A stretch of 15,710 nucleotides of DNA from NCBI GenBank assembly GCA_002448495.1, contig DJYL01000163.1:1809-17518 (forward strand), in the 5' to 3' direction. The notes under the pieces were generated by a model. That model was not told the DNA's origin. It was given only the letters and a program-made list of their open reading frames with translations, and ran no database searches. Positions within the stretch are counted from its first letter, which is position 1, and each line of letters opens with the position of its first letter. Origin of the DNA: Pseudoselenomonas ruminantium. GTDB lineage: Bacteria; Bacillota; Negativicutes; Selenomonadales; Selenomonadaceae. The position numbers and the translations under genes were made by a program. Of this stretch, positions 5,599-13,001 are shown one piece after another.

Positions 5599-6072
5599 AT
5601 GTCGCAGATGGGACTTGAAACACTTTTGGCCTTACAGAAACTGGCAGATAAATCGTATAAACGCACGAATAGCAGCAGGGTCAAGGAAACGAAAGCTGAG
5701 GAAAGCTATCAGGATATATGGAATAAGGTAAAAAAAGAACAGGAAGAATGGGATAAGACCCTAAATGAATACGACCTGACCAAGTACAAGCTGGGGCTTA
5801 TGGACAGCTTCTGGTCGGACAGCCGCCGTAAGACACAGGATTATTTGTACAGTTACTATAAAAGGCAGCAAAGGACGTTGAATCAGCAGGCAATCAATGA
5901 AGTAGCGCAGAATATTGCCTGGCTGAATCAATTAAATAACAGCGGCTTGTTAAATGGCAGTATCGATACGGAAGCGGCACAGGCCACAGGCAAGGCTTTG
6001 ACAACGGCTTTGCAGACAACTATGCTGGCAAGCATCAGAAATTTCCAGATAAATTCTTTTTTAGGCTTGTAA
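5599..6072 (+). CDS. Hypothetical helical protein
   Basis: I do not recognise this 157-aa protein. It is predicted to be mostly alpha-helical and charged in its first half, with a possible coiled-coil stretch around SYQDIWNKVKKEQEEWDKTL (36-55). An aromatic-rich segment (65-90: FWSD, DYLYSYYKRQ) follows, then a Gln/Asn-rich region (91-114) and an Ala/Thr-rich helix (124-145). It has no signal peptide, no membrane segment and no cysteines. The frame is open further upstream to 5488, but that extension would run back through the end of the deaminase-like gene. The ATG at 5599 was chosen because AAGAAGGGGGG (5581-5591) precedes it; that site is inside a hairpin. The next gene is 86 bases downstream. 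Codon use looks like its neighbours, and coding status is likely but not certain. Confidence 0.7.
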   Translation: MSQMGLETLLALQKLADKSYKRTNSSRVKETKAEESYQDIWNKVKKEQEEWDKTLNEYDLTKYKLGLMDSFWSDSRRKTQDYLYSYYKRQQRTLNQQAINEVAQNIAWLNQLNNSGLLNGSIDTEAAQATGKALTTALQTTMLASIRNFQINSFLGL

Positions 6073-6158
6073 GGAAAAGCGGCAGGATTAAGCGAAGGTT
6101 TGTCGAATTAGGAAAATATTGATTGCATATTTGTTTTGTGTTTTCCAAGGAGGTAGCT

Positions 6159-7526
6159 ATGAGGCAAGGTTATTTTTGTGGCAGAATTATTCTGCCACTA
6201 ATGCTGTTAGGCCTATTGCTGGTGAATTTAGCAACACCGGCGCGGGCTGAATCCCGCGATGTCAATCCGCTGGATTCATCGGGATTTGTGGTGCTGTCGG
6301 ATGTGGTGCCGGATGTCGTGCAGGAAATCCGCTACTACTCTACTTATAATTTTGTGGGGGAAAGGATTACCGGCTATGACGAACCCTGTGCCTTGATGAC
6401 CAAAGAGGCGGCTGCGGCGCTAAAGAACGTAGCTGATGAACTGCGGGCCAAGGGCTATCGGCTCAAGGTCTACGATGCTTACCGTCCGCAAATGGCGGTG
6501 GATCACTTTGTCCGTTGGGCTGAAAATTTAGGCGATAAACGCATGAAGCCCTATTTTTATCCTCAGGTAGAAAAGAATCGCTTGTTTGTCGAGGGATATA
6601 TCGATGCCAAATCCGGTCATAGCAGGGGCAGCACGATTGACCTGACACTGTTTGATATGTCCACGGGCAAGGAAGTGGATATGGGCGGTACCTTTGATTA
6701 CTTTGGTGAACTCTCCCATCCGGATTACAAGGGCAATCTGACGGCAAAACAGCTGCAGAACCGCATGCTTCTCCGCGAGGCCATGGTGCGTCATGGCTTT
6801 AAGCCGCTGGCTACGGAATGGTGGCATTTCACCCTGCGCGATGAACCCTATCCAGATACCTATTTCAATTTCCCGGTAGCCAAGCTGCCAAATTCCAATC
6901 CGGCAATCAAGGAATCGCCGAATTGGGTACAGAAGCTGTCGGCAGCCAAGACTGCTGATCAGCTCTTGGTAGTCGGTGCCATGGGCAAAACTACGGCCTG
7001 GGTTTCCTTGCACGAAAAGAATGCCCAGGGGCAGTGGGTACAGATTATGACGACACCGGGCTTTATCGGTAAAAATGGTCTGGGCAAGACGAAGGAGGGC
7101 GACAGCAAGACCCCTGTGGGAACCTTCCATTTCACCGCGGCTTTTGGTATCGCACCTGACCCGGGCTGCGCAATCCCCTATCAGCAGGTAGATGAAAACA
7201 GCTACTGGTCCGGCGATGGCCGTCCCGGCATGAAGTATAATGAGATGGTGGATATTCGGCAGTATCCAAGATTAAATAAAAACGACAGCGAACATATCGT
7301 GGATTACAATCCCAATTATATTTATGCTATGAATATCAGCTACAACGAAGCAGGTACACCGGGCAAGGGCTCGGCTATCTTCCTGCATTGCCTTGACGCT
7401 AAAAAGCCGTATACCGGCGGCTGCGTAGCAATTCCCGAAGATAAGATGCGCTTTGTCATGCAGCATGTACAGAAAGATTGTGCTGTGGTTATCAATTCGT
7501 TAGATAAGCTGGGCGGAGCGCTCTGA
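6159..7526 (+). CDS. Exported D-Ala-D-Ala dipeptidase (VanX type) fused to an L,D-transpeptidase (YkuD type)
   Basis: A 455-aa bifunctional cell-wall enzyme. A signal peptide (1-30, ending ATPARA) sends it out of the cytoplasm. Residues about 40-240 match M15D/VanX dipeptidases, which cut D-Ala-D-Ala. They show AYRP (Arg109), SGHSRGSTID with zinc ligands His154 and Asp161, and EWWHF with catalytic Glu220 and ligand His223. Residues about 265-450 match YkuD L,D-transpeptidases: KTKEGDSKTPVGTF (310-323), IFLHC (407-411) and PYTGGCVAIP with catalytic Cys422. That domain makes 3-3 peptidoglycan cross-links or attaches proteins. AAGGAGGT at 6147-6154 selects the ATG at 6159; the upstream ATG at 6123 lacks a site and would spoil the signal peptide. 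Domain identities are confident. The natural substrate of the dipeptidase half is inferred. Confidence 0.9.
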   Translation: MRQGYFCGRIILPLMLLGLLLVNLATPARAESRDVNPLDSSGFVVLSDVVPDVVQEIRYYSTYNFVGERITGYDEPCALMTKEAAAALKNVADELRAKGYRLKVYDAYRPQMAVDHFVRWAENLGDKRMKPYFYPQVEKNRLFVEGYIDAKSGHSRGSTIDLTLFDMSTGKEVDMGGTFDYFGELSHPDYKGNLTAKQLQNRMLLREAMVRHGFKPLATEWWHFTLRDEPYPDTYFNFPVAKLPNSNPAIKESPNWVQKLSAAKTADQLLVVGAMGKTTAWVSLHEKNAQGQWVQIMTTPGFIGKNGLGKTKEGDSKTPVGTFHFTAAFGIAPDPGCAIPYQQVDENSYWSGDGRPGMKYNEMVDIRQYPRLNKNDSEHIVDYNPNYIYAMNISYNEAGTPGKGSAIFLHCLDAKKPYTGGCVAIPEDKMRFVMQHVQKDCAVVINSLDKLGGAL

Positions 7527-7536
7527 TTTCTCTGCA

Positions 7537-7575
7537 AAAAAAAATCCGTGCCCGGAAAAGGCACGGATTTTTTTT
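7537..7575. terminator. Bidirectional terminator between the dipeptidase/transpeptidase gene and fruA
   Basis: A perfect 16-bp inverted repeat (7537-7552 with 7560-7575) with a 7-nt loop. The left arm starts with A8 and the right arm ends with T8, and the GC core is TCCGTGCC. It lies between convergent stop codons at 7526 and 7586 and can serve both strands. Confidence 0.95.
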
Positions 7576-7585
7576 GTGGAGAAAA

Positions 7586-9481
7586 TTATTCTTTAATTGG
7601 CTTTTTCAGTACGGAGAGCACTGCGCAGCCTACTACAGCACCGATGACGATAGCTGCCAGATACATGCCGGCATTGCCGATGGTGGGAACTACGAAGATA
7701 CCGCCATGGGGAGCACGCAGGGTGCAGTCAAACGCCATGGACAGGGCACCTGCCGTAGCAGAACCGATGAATACGGAAGGAATTACGCGCAGGGGGTCAC
7801 CAGCGGCAAACGGAATAGCACCTTCGGTGATGAAGGACATACCCATGACATAGTTGGTGATACCGGCTTTGCGTTCGCTTTCGGTGAAGCGGTTCTTGAA
7901 GAAGGTCGTGCATAGAGCGATAGCCAGAGGCGGAACCATACCACCAGCCATAACAGCGGCCATGACATGGTATTCGCCGGAAGCCAGAAGACCAGTACCC
8001 GTTACATAAGCTGCCTTGTTGATCGGGCCGCCCATGTCAATAGCCATCATGCCGCCCATGACGATACCGAGCAGAATGCGGGCATTCGGATCCATGTTCT
8101 TCAGCGTGTCAACGAGCCAGGTGTTGATTGCACCAACCGGCGGCGCGATGATGAACATGCTGATGAAGCCGATAATCAGAATACCGAAGAACGGATAGAG
8201 CAGAACGGGCTTGATGCCATCCAGAGACTCCGGCAGAACGGAGAAAGCCTTTTTCAGGAAGTTTACGGTGTAACCGGCAACGAAACCGGCAACGAGAGCG
8301 CCGAGGAAGCCGGAGCCAGTAGTACCTGCCAGTGCACCGCCGACGAAACCAACAGCAAGACCCGGACGGTCAGCCATGGACATCGCAATGAAGCCGGCGA
8401 GAATCGGCAGCATGAAGCCGAAGGAGGCACCGCCGATATCCTTGAAGAACTTAGCCAGCGGCGTGTTGGAACCGAAGTTACTCGGGTCGATGGAGTAATC
8501 ATCGAACAGGAAAGCCAGAGCGATTAAGATACCGCCACCGACAACGAAGGGCAGCATGTGGCTGACGCCGTTCATGAGGTGCTTGTAAATCTGACGGCCA
8601 AGGCTTTCACCGGATACATCAGCCGCAGATTCTTCGGCATCAGAACCGGAAGAATGGTAAATCGGAGCATTGCCGGACAGAGCACGGTCAAGGAGTTCAT
8701 CTGCCTTGTTGATGCCGTCTGCAACCTTGGTGATGATGGTCGGCTTGCCATCGAAACGAGCCATAGCGACGTTCTTATCCGCAGCGACGATGATGGCATC
8801 TGCTTTGGCAATTTCTTCCGCGGTCAGCACGTTCTTGGCACCGCCGGAGCCGTTGGTTTCTACCTTGATGGTGATGCCGCGCTTTTTGGCATGCTGTTCA
8901 AGGCTTTCAGCGGCCATGAAGGTGTGGGCAATGCCTGTGGGGCAGGCCGTAACCGCCAATACCTGAATATGGTCAGCTTTCGGAGCTTCAGCAGCTTCTT
9001 CAGCGGCAGCCGGTGCAACGAACTTGCCGTCTTCCTTGGCATCGATGAGTTTCAGGAATTCGTCTTTGCTCTTGGCGGCAATCAGGGCTTCCTTGAAATC
9101 CGGGTCCATAATCATGGTCGCCAGCTTGGAAAGGATTGCCAGATGGTCGTCATTGGCAGAGTCGGGAGCCGCAATCATGAAGAACAGGCGGCTCGGCTGG
9201 CCGTCCATGGATTCAAAATCCATACCGGCAGGCACCGTCATCGCGGCAAGGCCGGCAGCCTTGACACCGGCACTTTTGGCATGGGGAGTGGCGATACCGT
9301 CGCCAAGGCCGGTGGTGCCGGATGCTTCGCGGGCGAAGACGTCTTTTTTGTACTGTTCTTTGTCGGACAGGTTGCCGCCGGCTTCCATGAGGTCAGCCAG
9401 CTGATTGATTGCGGCAGCTTTGTCCGCAGGGGATGCGCCAAGAACGATGCTCTCGCTCTTGAGCAGATCGGTAATACGCAT
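7586..9481 (-). CDS. fruA: Fructose-specific PTS transporter EIIABC
   Basis: A 631-aa three-domain permease that imports fructose and phosphorylates it to fructose 1-phosphate using phospho-HPr. Domain order is EIIA (about 1-148; DGIATPHAKS with phospho-acceptor His67), an Ala/Glu linker (about 150-168), EIIB of the fructose type (about 170-270; AVTACPTGIAHTFMAAESL with Cys180), then a membrane EIIC domain (about 300-631). EIIC motifs include GVSHMLPFVVGGGILIALAF, FGFMLPILAGFIAMSMADRPG, DMGGPINKAAY and ITEGAIPFAAGDP. Its length fits A-B-C fructose enzymes. The start has AAAGGAGA upstream. It is the last gene of the fruR-fruK-fruA operon, 72 bases after fruK, and ends at the bidirectional terminator. 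Fructose specificity follows from the subfamily and the fruK partner. Confidence 0.95.
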   Translation of the reverse strand: MRITDLLKSESIVLGASPADKAAAINQLADLMEAGGNLSDKEQYKKDVFAREASGTTGLGDGIATPHAKSAGVKAAGLAAMTVPAGMDFESMDGQPSRLFFMIAAPDSANDDHLAILSKLATMIMDPDFKEALIAAKSKDEFLKLIDAKEDGKFVAPAAAEEAAEAPKADHIQVLAVTACPTGIAHTFMAAESLEQHAKKRGITIKVETNGSGGAKNVLTAEEIAKADAIIVAADKNVAMARFDGKPTIITKVADGINKADELLDRALSGNAPIYHSSGSDAEESAADVSGESLGRQIYKHLMNGVSHMLPFVVGGGILIALAFLFDDYSIDPSNFGSNTPLAKFFKDIGGASFGFMLPILAGFIAMSMADRPGLAVGFVGGALAGTTGSGFLGALVAGFVAGYTVNFLKKAFSVLPESLDGIKPVLLYPFFGILIIGFISMFIIAPPVGAINTWLVDTLKNMDPNARILLGIVMGGMMAIDMGGPINKAAYVTGTGLLASGEYHVMAAVMAGGMVPPLAIALCTTFFKNRFTESERKAGITNYVMGMSFITEGAIPFAAGDPLRVIPSVFIGSATAGALSMAFDCTLRAPHGGIFVVPTIGNAGMYLAAIVIGAVVGCAVLSVLKKPIKE

Positions 9482-9553
9482 AATGTTCTCTCCTTTACAA
9501 GTAAAAGAATTATATATAATGCCTAAAGGCGTGAACCCGAATTCAACTGAACG

Positions 9554-10462
9554 TCAGGCGATGGTGGCCAATAGCGCTTCAACTTCCGGACGGGTAGCGA
9601 GATTTTCGCTGAAGGCGGAAGCAGAACCCGTGGCTACACCCATGTGGAAGGCTTTTTCAAAGTCGCCGTCAGATTCCATAAAGCCCGTGATGAAACCGGC
9701 TACCATGGAGTCACCAGCACCTACGGAGTTTACGAGCTTGCCTTTCGGTGCCGGGCATTTGAAGGAGTGTCCTTCTGCCGTCAGCAGGATGGCACCGTCA
9801 CCGGCCATGGAAATCAGCACGTTCTGGGCGCCTTTTTCCTGCAGCTTCTTGGCGTAGGTGATGATTTCTTCATCTGTGGTGAGTTTCACGCCGAACATAT
9901 CGCCGAGTTCGTGATTGTTCGGCTTAATGAGGAACGGATGATACTGCAAGACGTTTAAGAGCAGTTTCTTTTCGGCATCAACGACGATGCGGATGCCTTT
10001 GCTGTCAAGGCGGGCCATGATGCGCTGATAGATGTCATCCGGCAGTGTCTTGGGAATGGAACCTGCCAGTACCAGCGTATCGCCGCTGACAAGCTTATCG
10101 AGCTGGGCAAAGAGTTCTGCCTGCTTGGCTTCGCTGATGTCCGGCCCCTGACCGTTGATTTCCGTTTCTTTTTCGGCCTTGGCTTTTACATTGATACGGG
10201 AAAAGCCCTGCTCAAGCTGGACGAAATCACTCGTCACGCCAAATTCTTTTAACTGGCGTTTGATTTCTTCACCGGTGAAGCCGGCGACAAAACCGAGTGC
10301 CGTGCTGTCATGGCCTAAGTTCTTGAGCACGATGGACACGTTGATGCCCTTGCCGCCGCCTAAGACCTGTTCGTAGTTCACGCGGTTGATTTCGCCGGCA
10401 GTGAAGCTGTCCAGACGGACGATGTAATCCAAAGATGGATTGAAGGTTACAGTGTAAATCAT
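9554..10462 (-). CDS. fruK: 1-phosphofructokinase
   Basis: A 302-aa PfkB-family sugar kinase. It phosphorylates fructose 1-phosphate, the product of the FruA transporter, to fructose 1,6-bisphosphate in the cytosol. Family signatures are GGGKGINVSIVLKNLG (35-50), PKTLPDDIY (137-145), KPNNHEL (180-186) and the C-terminal anion-hole motif NSVGAGDSMVAGF (245-257) with catalytic base Asp251. The stretch TVTFNPSLDYIV at the N-terminus is typical of 1-phosphofructokinase and tagatose-6-phosphate kinase. The 1-PFK assignment rests on the fruR and fruA neighbours. Its ribosome site, GAAGGAG, lies within the last codons of fruR, and its ATG begins 3 bases after the fruR stop, so the two are translationally coupled. 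Confidence 0.95.
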   Translation of the reverse strand: MIYTVTFNPSLDYIVRLDSFTAGEINRVNYEQVLGGGKGINVSIVLKNLGHDSTALGFVAGFTGEEIKRQLKEFGVTSDFVQLEQGFSRINVKAKAEKETEINGQGPDISEAKQAELFAQLDKLVSGDTLVLAGSIPKTLPDDIYQRIMARLDSKGIRIVVDAEKKLLLNVLQYHPFLIKPNNHELGDMFGVKLTTDEEIITYAKKLQEKGAQNVLISMAGDGAILLTAEGHSFKCPAPKGKLVNSVGAGDSMVAGFITGFMESDGDFEKAFHMGVATGSASAFSENLATRPEVEALLATIA

Positions 10463-10465
10463 CTT

Positions 10466-11212
10466 TCATTCTCCTTCAATAACAGTGGTGTAATCACGGT
10501 ATTTTTTATCCTCCAGCCGTCCCGTGATGATGGTGGCGCTGGAGAGGTGGGCAAAGGTAATCGGGGAAATTTTGTTGAATTTTGACCGGTCAGCCAGTAC
10601 AAAGGCTTCTTTGCAGCGGAGCAGGGCGGCACTCTTGATGGTGCCTTCGTCTGCATCCGGTGTGGAAAAGCCGGATTTGGGGCTGATGCCGTTGGTACCG
10701 AAAAAGCCCTTGGTGAAATTGTAGTTCTTGAGGCTTTCCATTGCTTCGGTGCCGACCACGGCTTCGGTGACGGCTTTCACCGCGCCGCCGATAATAAAGA
10801 CCTTGAAGCCTTTGGCGGACAGGCGGGCGGCATGCTGCATGCCGTTGGTGACGAATACCGCACTGGTTTCCGTCAGAAAGTCAATCAGATGCAGGGTAGT
10901 GGTTCCGGCATCGAGATAAACAAAATCTTTGGGTTTTATGAGTCCCGCTGCCTTGCGGGCAATGGCGATTTTTTCCTCCGGGAATAAATCGTTCTTGGTT
11001 TTCATATCCTCCTCGGCGCTGCTGTAGCTGTTGTCGAGGGAGGTGGCACCGCCGTACACTTTGTAGAGGCGACCGCTTTTGTGCAGGGCAGCCAAATCAC
11101 GGCGCACTGTGGATTCAGAAGCACCCAAAGCCTGGGTGAGGTCAAGGACGGTAACAGCCTTTTTTTCTTCCAGTATGCGCAAAATCGTGGCATAGCGTTC
11201 TTCGGTCAGCAT
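10466..11212 (-). CDS. fruR: DeoR-family transcriptional regulator of the fructose operon
   Basis: A 248-aa DeoR-type repressor. The N-terminal winged helix-turn-helix (about 3-57) has the classic LTEERYATILRILEE opening and the recognition helix ASESTVRRDLAAL (31-43). The C-terminal sugar-phosphate-sensing domain shows YLDAGTTTLHLIDFL (99-113), VTNG (121-124), GGAV (142-145) and FFGTNGIS (170-177). First-gene position ahead of fruK and fruA points to autoregulation, probably relieved by fructose 1-phosphate or a related phosphosugar. The start was set at ATG 11212: AGGAGA leaves a 9-base gap to it, whereas the GTG at 11221 would abut the site with no gap. Likely operators are the 10-bp repeats overlapping the promoter. 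Confidence 0.93.
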   Translation of the reverse strand: MLTEERYATILRILEEKKAVTVLDLTQALGASESTVRRDLAALHKSGRLYKVYGGATSLDNSYSSAEEDMKTKNDLFPEEKIAIARKAAGLIKPKDFVYLDAGTTTLHLIDFLTETSAVFVTNGMQHAARLSAKGFKVFIIGGAVKAVTEAVVGTEAMESLKNYNFTKGFFGTNGISPKSGFSTPDADEGTIKSAALLRCKEAFVLADRSKFNKISPITFAHLSSATIITGRLEDKKYRDYTTVIEGE

Positions 11213-11245
11213 GGCTATCACTCTCCTAAATTTGACGTTTTATAT

Positions 11246-11274
11246 ATCATACAACTAAAGTCCGTCAAAGTCAA
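11246..11274 (-). promoter_or_regulatory. Promoter of the fruR-fruK-fruA operon
   Basis: On the minus strand TTGACT (11269-11274) and TATGAT (11246-11251) are exactly 17 bases apart, a near-consensus promoter about 34 bases ahead of the fruR start. A second overlapping reading, TTGACG -16- TATATA, is also possible. Direct 10-bp repeats cover the -35 and spacer, a good place for repressor binding. Confidence 0.75.
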
Positions 11275-11320
11275 TCAAAGACACGAAAAAACACGCAAAA
11301 ATTCGCTAAATCCCGCCAAA
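11251..11320. repeat. Seven 10-bp-phased A-tract repeats at the fru promoter
   Basis: Seven consecutive 10-base units each end in an A-tract: ACAACTAAAG, TCCGTCAAAG, TCAATCAAAG, ACACGAAAAA, ACACGCAAAA, ATTCGCTAAA, TCCCGCCAAA. The first three share the ending [CT]AAAG and overlap the fru promoter; units 4-7 share CG followed by A-rich sequence. DeoR proteins commonly bind direct repeats, so some units may be FruR sites. A-tracts phased near the helical repeat also predict curved DNA. Confidence 0.65.
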
Positions 11321-11330
11321 AACTGCCGAC

Positions 11331-11356
11331 AAAGTACGTTTGTACTTTAGTATAAT
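11331..11356 (+). promoter_or_regulatory. Upstream promoter region of the yitT-like gene with an 18-bp inverted repeat
   Basis: A consensus TATAAT lies at 11351-11356, with only a poor -35 (GACAAA at 11328 with 17-base spacing). Just upstream, AAAGTAC (11331-11337) and GTACTTT (11342-11348) form a perfect inverted repeat with a 4-base centre, sitting between the -35 and -10 where a repressor or activator could act. Confidence 0.45.
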
Positions 11357-11384
11357 ACAAAGATAAACAGGAAAAAGGTGATTG

Positions 11385-11413
11385 TTGTTTATGAACAAAT
11401 TATCGTATATAAT
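11385..11413 (+). promoter_or_regulatory. Second possible promoter of the yitT-like gene
   Basis: TTGTTT (11385-11390) and TATAAT (11408-11413) are 17 bases apart, the same hexamers and spacing as the LCP-gene promoter in this window. Transcription would begin near 11420, about 27 bases ahead of the start codon. Confidence 0.5.
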
Positions 11414-11446
11414 AAATATGATGGAATTTGAAGGAGTGTGAGGCGC

Positions 11447-12349
11447 ATGGAAGAAAAAGCAGCTTATGAAGCGGGCAGTACAAAGCAGAAGATTGTCCAG
11501 CATCGTAAGGCATCATTTTATGTCAAGAAATATGCCATGATTTTTGTCGGGGCAGTTATTGCCGCCGTAGGTTTGGAATTGTTTTTGATTCCCAATAATG
11601 TTATTGACGGCGGTATTGTCGGTGTGTCCATTATGATGCAGACGCTTACGGGTATGAGCCTGGGCGTGTTTTTGGTGTTGCTGAATATTCCTTTTCTGTT
11701 TATGGGGTATAAGCAGATTGGCAAGAACTTTGCCATTGCCACGTTGATTGCCATTTGTTTTTTGTCTGTCTGGTCGGAGATTTTCGGGCCTGTGCCCAAG
11801 GTTACGGACGACCCTTTCTTGGCGGCGATTTTCGGCGGTATTATTGATGGCTTTGGCGTAGGGCTTATCATAAGGGCCGGGGGGAGTCTCGACGGCACGG
11901 AGATTGTGGCCATCATTATGGATAAGAAATCGGTATTTTCCGTGGGCGAAGTGGTTATGTTCATCAACCTCTTTATTCTGTCCAGTGCCGGCCTCTTATA
12001 TGGCTGGGACAAGGCCATGTACTCGTTGGTCGCTTACTTTGTCATTTCCAAGATGATTGATGTGGTCATCAAGGGCCTTGATGAATCCTATGCGGTGATG
12101 ATTGTCACCAATGAACATGATGAGATAACCTCGGCCTTAAATGACCGTCTGGGGCGGGGCGTGACCCTGCTGCACGGCGCCGGCGGCTACACGGGGGAGA
12201 GCAAGGAAGTGCTTTACTGCGTGGTCACGCGTCTGGAAGTCGATAAGCTCAAGGAAATCGTGCTCGACAAGGATGAGAATGCCTTTGTGACCATCAATGC
12301 CGTCCATGATATTGTCGGCGGCAGATTTAATAAAAAATCCATCCATTAA
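11447..12349 (+). CDS. YitT-family membrane protein with C-terminal DUF2179 domain
   Basis: A 300-aa integral membrane protein of the YitT/YvjA family, widespread in Bacillota, with no firmly established biochemical function. It has a short hydrophilic N-terminus, then five or more membrane helices between about 28 and 208. Conserved features include AVGLELFLIPNNVIDGG (40-56), LLNIPFLFMGYKQIG (78-92) and the glycine-rich GGIIDGFGVGLIIRAGGSLDGTEI (130-153). The soluble C-terminal DUF2179 domain (about 213-295) includes AVMIVTNEHDEI, GVTLLHGAGGYTG and NAVHDIVGGRF. The start was set at ATG 11447, 10 bases after AAGGAG; the in-frame GTG at 11438 overlaps that site. Two candidate promoters precede it. 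It likely heads an operon with the small exported-protein gene and rnhA, since no terminator is seen after it. Confidence 0.9.
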   Translation: MEEKAAYEAGSTKQKIVQHRKASFYVKKYAMIFVGAVIAAVGLELFLIPNNVIDGGIVGVSIMMQTLTGMSLGVFLVLLNIPFLFMGYKQIGKNFAIATLIAICFLSVWSEIFGPVPKVTDDPFLAAIFGGIIDGFGVGLIIRAGGSLDGTEIVAIIMDKKSVFSVGEVVMFINLFILSSAGLLYGWDKAMYSLVAYFVISKMIDVVIKGLDESYAVMIVTNEHDEITSALNDRLGRGVTLLHGAGGYTGESKEVLYCVVTRLEVDKLKEIVLDKDENAFVTINAVHDIVGGRFNKKSIH

Positions 12350-12391
12350 AGCCTGTTGGCTGGGAATGACCGGGGTTGTGGAGGTGGTCTG

Positions 12392-12991
12392 ATGAAAAAG
12401 AAATATGCCTTGCTTGGTGTGCTCTTTCTATTTATTGTATCTGCACAGGCTTTGGCTGCTGAACGCGTTCCTCTGCGGGTAGCGCAGTTTCCATTGCTGG
12501 TGCAGAGTTATATGCAGCCTGCGCAGAATGTACAGGACCGGCTGGAAAAACGCATTGACCGCAGCCTGCATGTGCCCTTGAACGGTACCTTAAATGCGGT
12601 TTATTACATTCCCGAACAAGAATGTCTGGAGGCTTTGGAGGACGTCAAAAATGAAGCCGCAGGCAAGGAGAAGCTTAGGGATTTGATGCGCCCTGTGGCA
12701 GAAAAACTGAATGCCGATTTGGTGGTTCTGCCGCTTCTGACGGGGTATGAGCAGTATGAAACCATGAGCTGGCACCGTTGGGGCAGGCATATTACCCACA
12801 GCTATGCTTCGGTGGAGATTATGGGCTATGATAAGGCAAAGGACGAGGTATTTCGTAAAAGTGCAACACGCCAGTTTCATGACGAATATTCCACACAGGC
12901 AGATGTGAGCCGACTGGCTTATGAAGCATTGGAGGAGGCTCTGCAGAGCGCAAAGGTACATGAACGCGTCTGGATTTGGCGGGAAAGATAA
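12392..12991 (+). CDS. Small exported protein of unknown function
   Basis: A 199-aa protein with a clear Sec signal peptide: MKKK, a hydrophobic core, then AQALA with likely cleavage after residue 22. There is no lipobox cysteine, so it is probably periplasmic or secreted. The mature part alternates predicted strands and helices: VPLRVAQFPLLVQSY (26-40), a helical stretch (78-108), then LNADLVVLPLLTGYEQYETM (106-125), YASVEIMGYDKAKDEVFRKS (138-157) and a C-terminal helix. A strand-loop-strand with YASVEIMGYD recalls small periplasmic proteins in which a conserved core binds partners, but I cannot name a family. ATG 12392 is preceded by GGAGGTG; the in-frame ATG at 12356 has no such site and would bury the signal peptide. 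The stop codon overlaps the ribosome site of rnhA. Confidence 0.8.
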   Translation: MKKKYALLGVLFLFIVSAQALAAERVPLRVAQFPLLVQSYMQPAQNVQDRLEKRIDRSLHVPLNGTLNAVYYIPEQECLEALEDVKNEAAGKEKLRDLMRPVAEKLNADLVVLPLLTGYEQYETMSWHRWGRHITHSYASVEIMGYDKAKDEVFRKSATRQFHDEYSTQADVSRLAYEALEEALQSAKVHERVWIWRER

Positions 12992-13001
12992 GGAGCAATT
13001 A

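Noticed and set aside
9509..9520. ATTATATATAAT palindrome between fruK and fruA as an internal fruA promoter or operator
   Set aside because: It contains TATAAT on both strands, but no -35 with acceptable spacing was found on the minus strand. AT-rich palindromes this short occur by chance.
8558..9526. Long plus-strand open frame (322 codons) opposite fruA
   Set aside because: It lies wholly antisense to the EIIA/EIIB part of fruA, whose domains and motifs are unmistakable. The translation is rich in Gly, Phe and His without any recognisable domain, as expected of a shadow of a GC-rich gene.
11251..11320. CRISPR array
   Set aside because: The repeat period is only 10 bases with degenerate units and no unique spacers; no cas gene is present.
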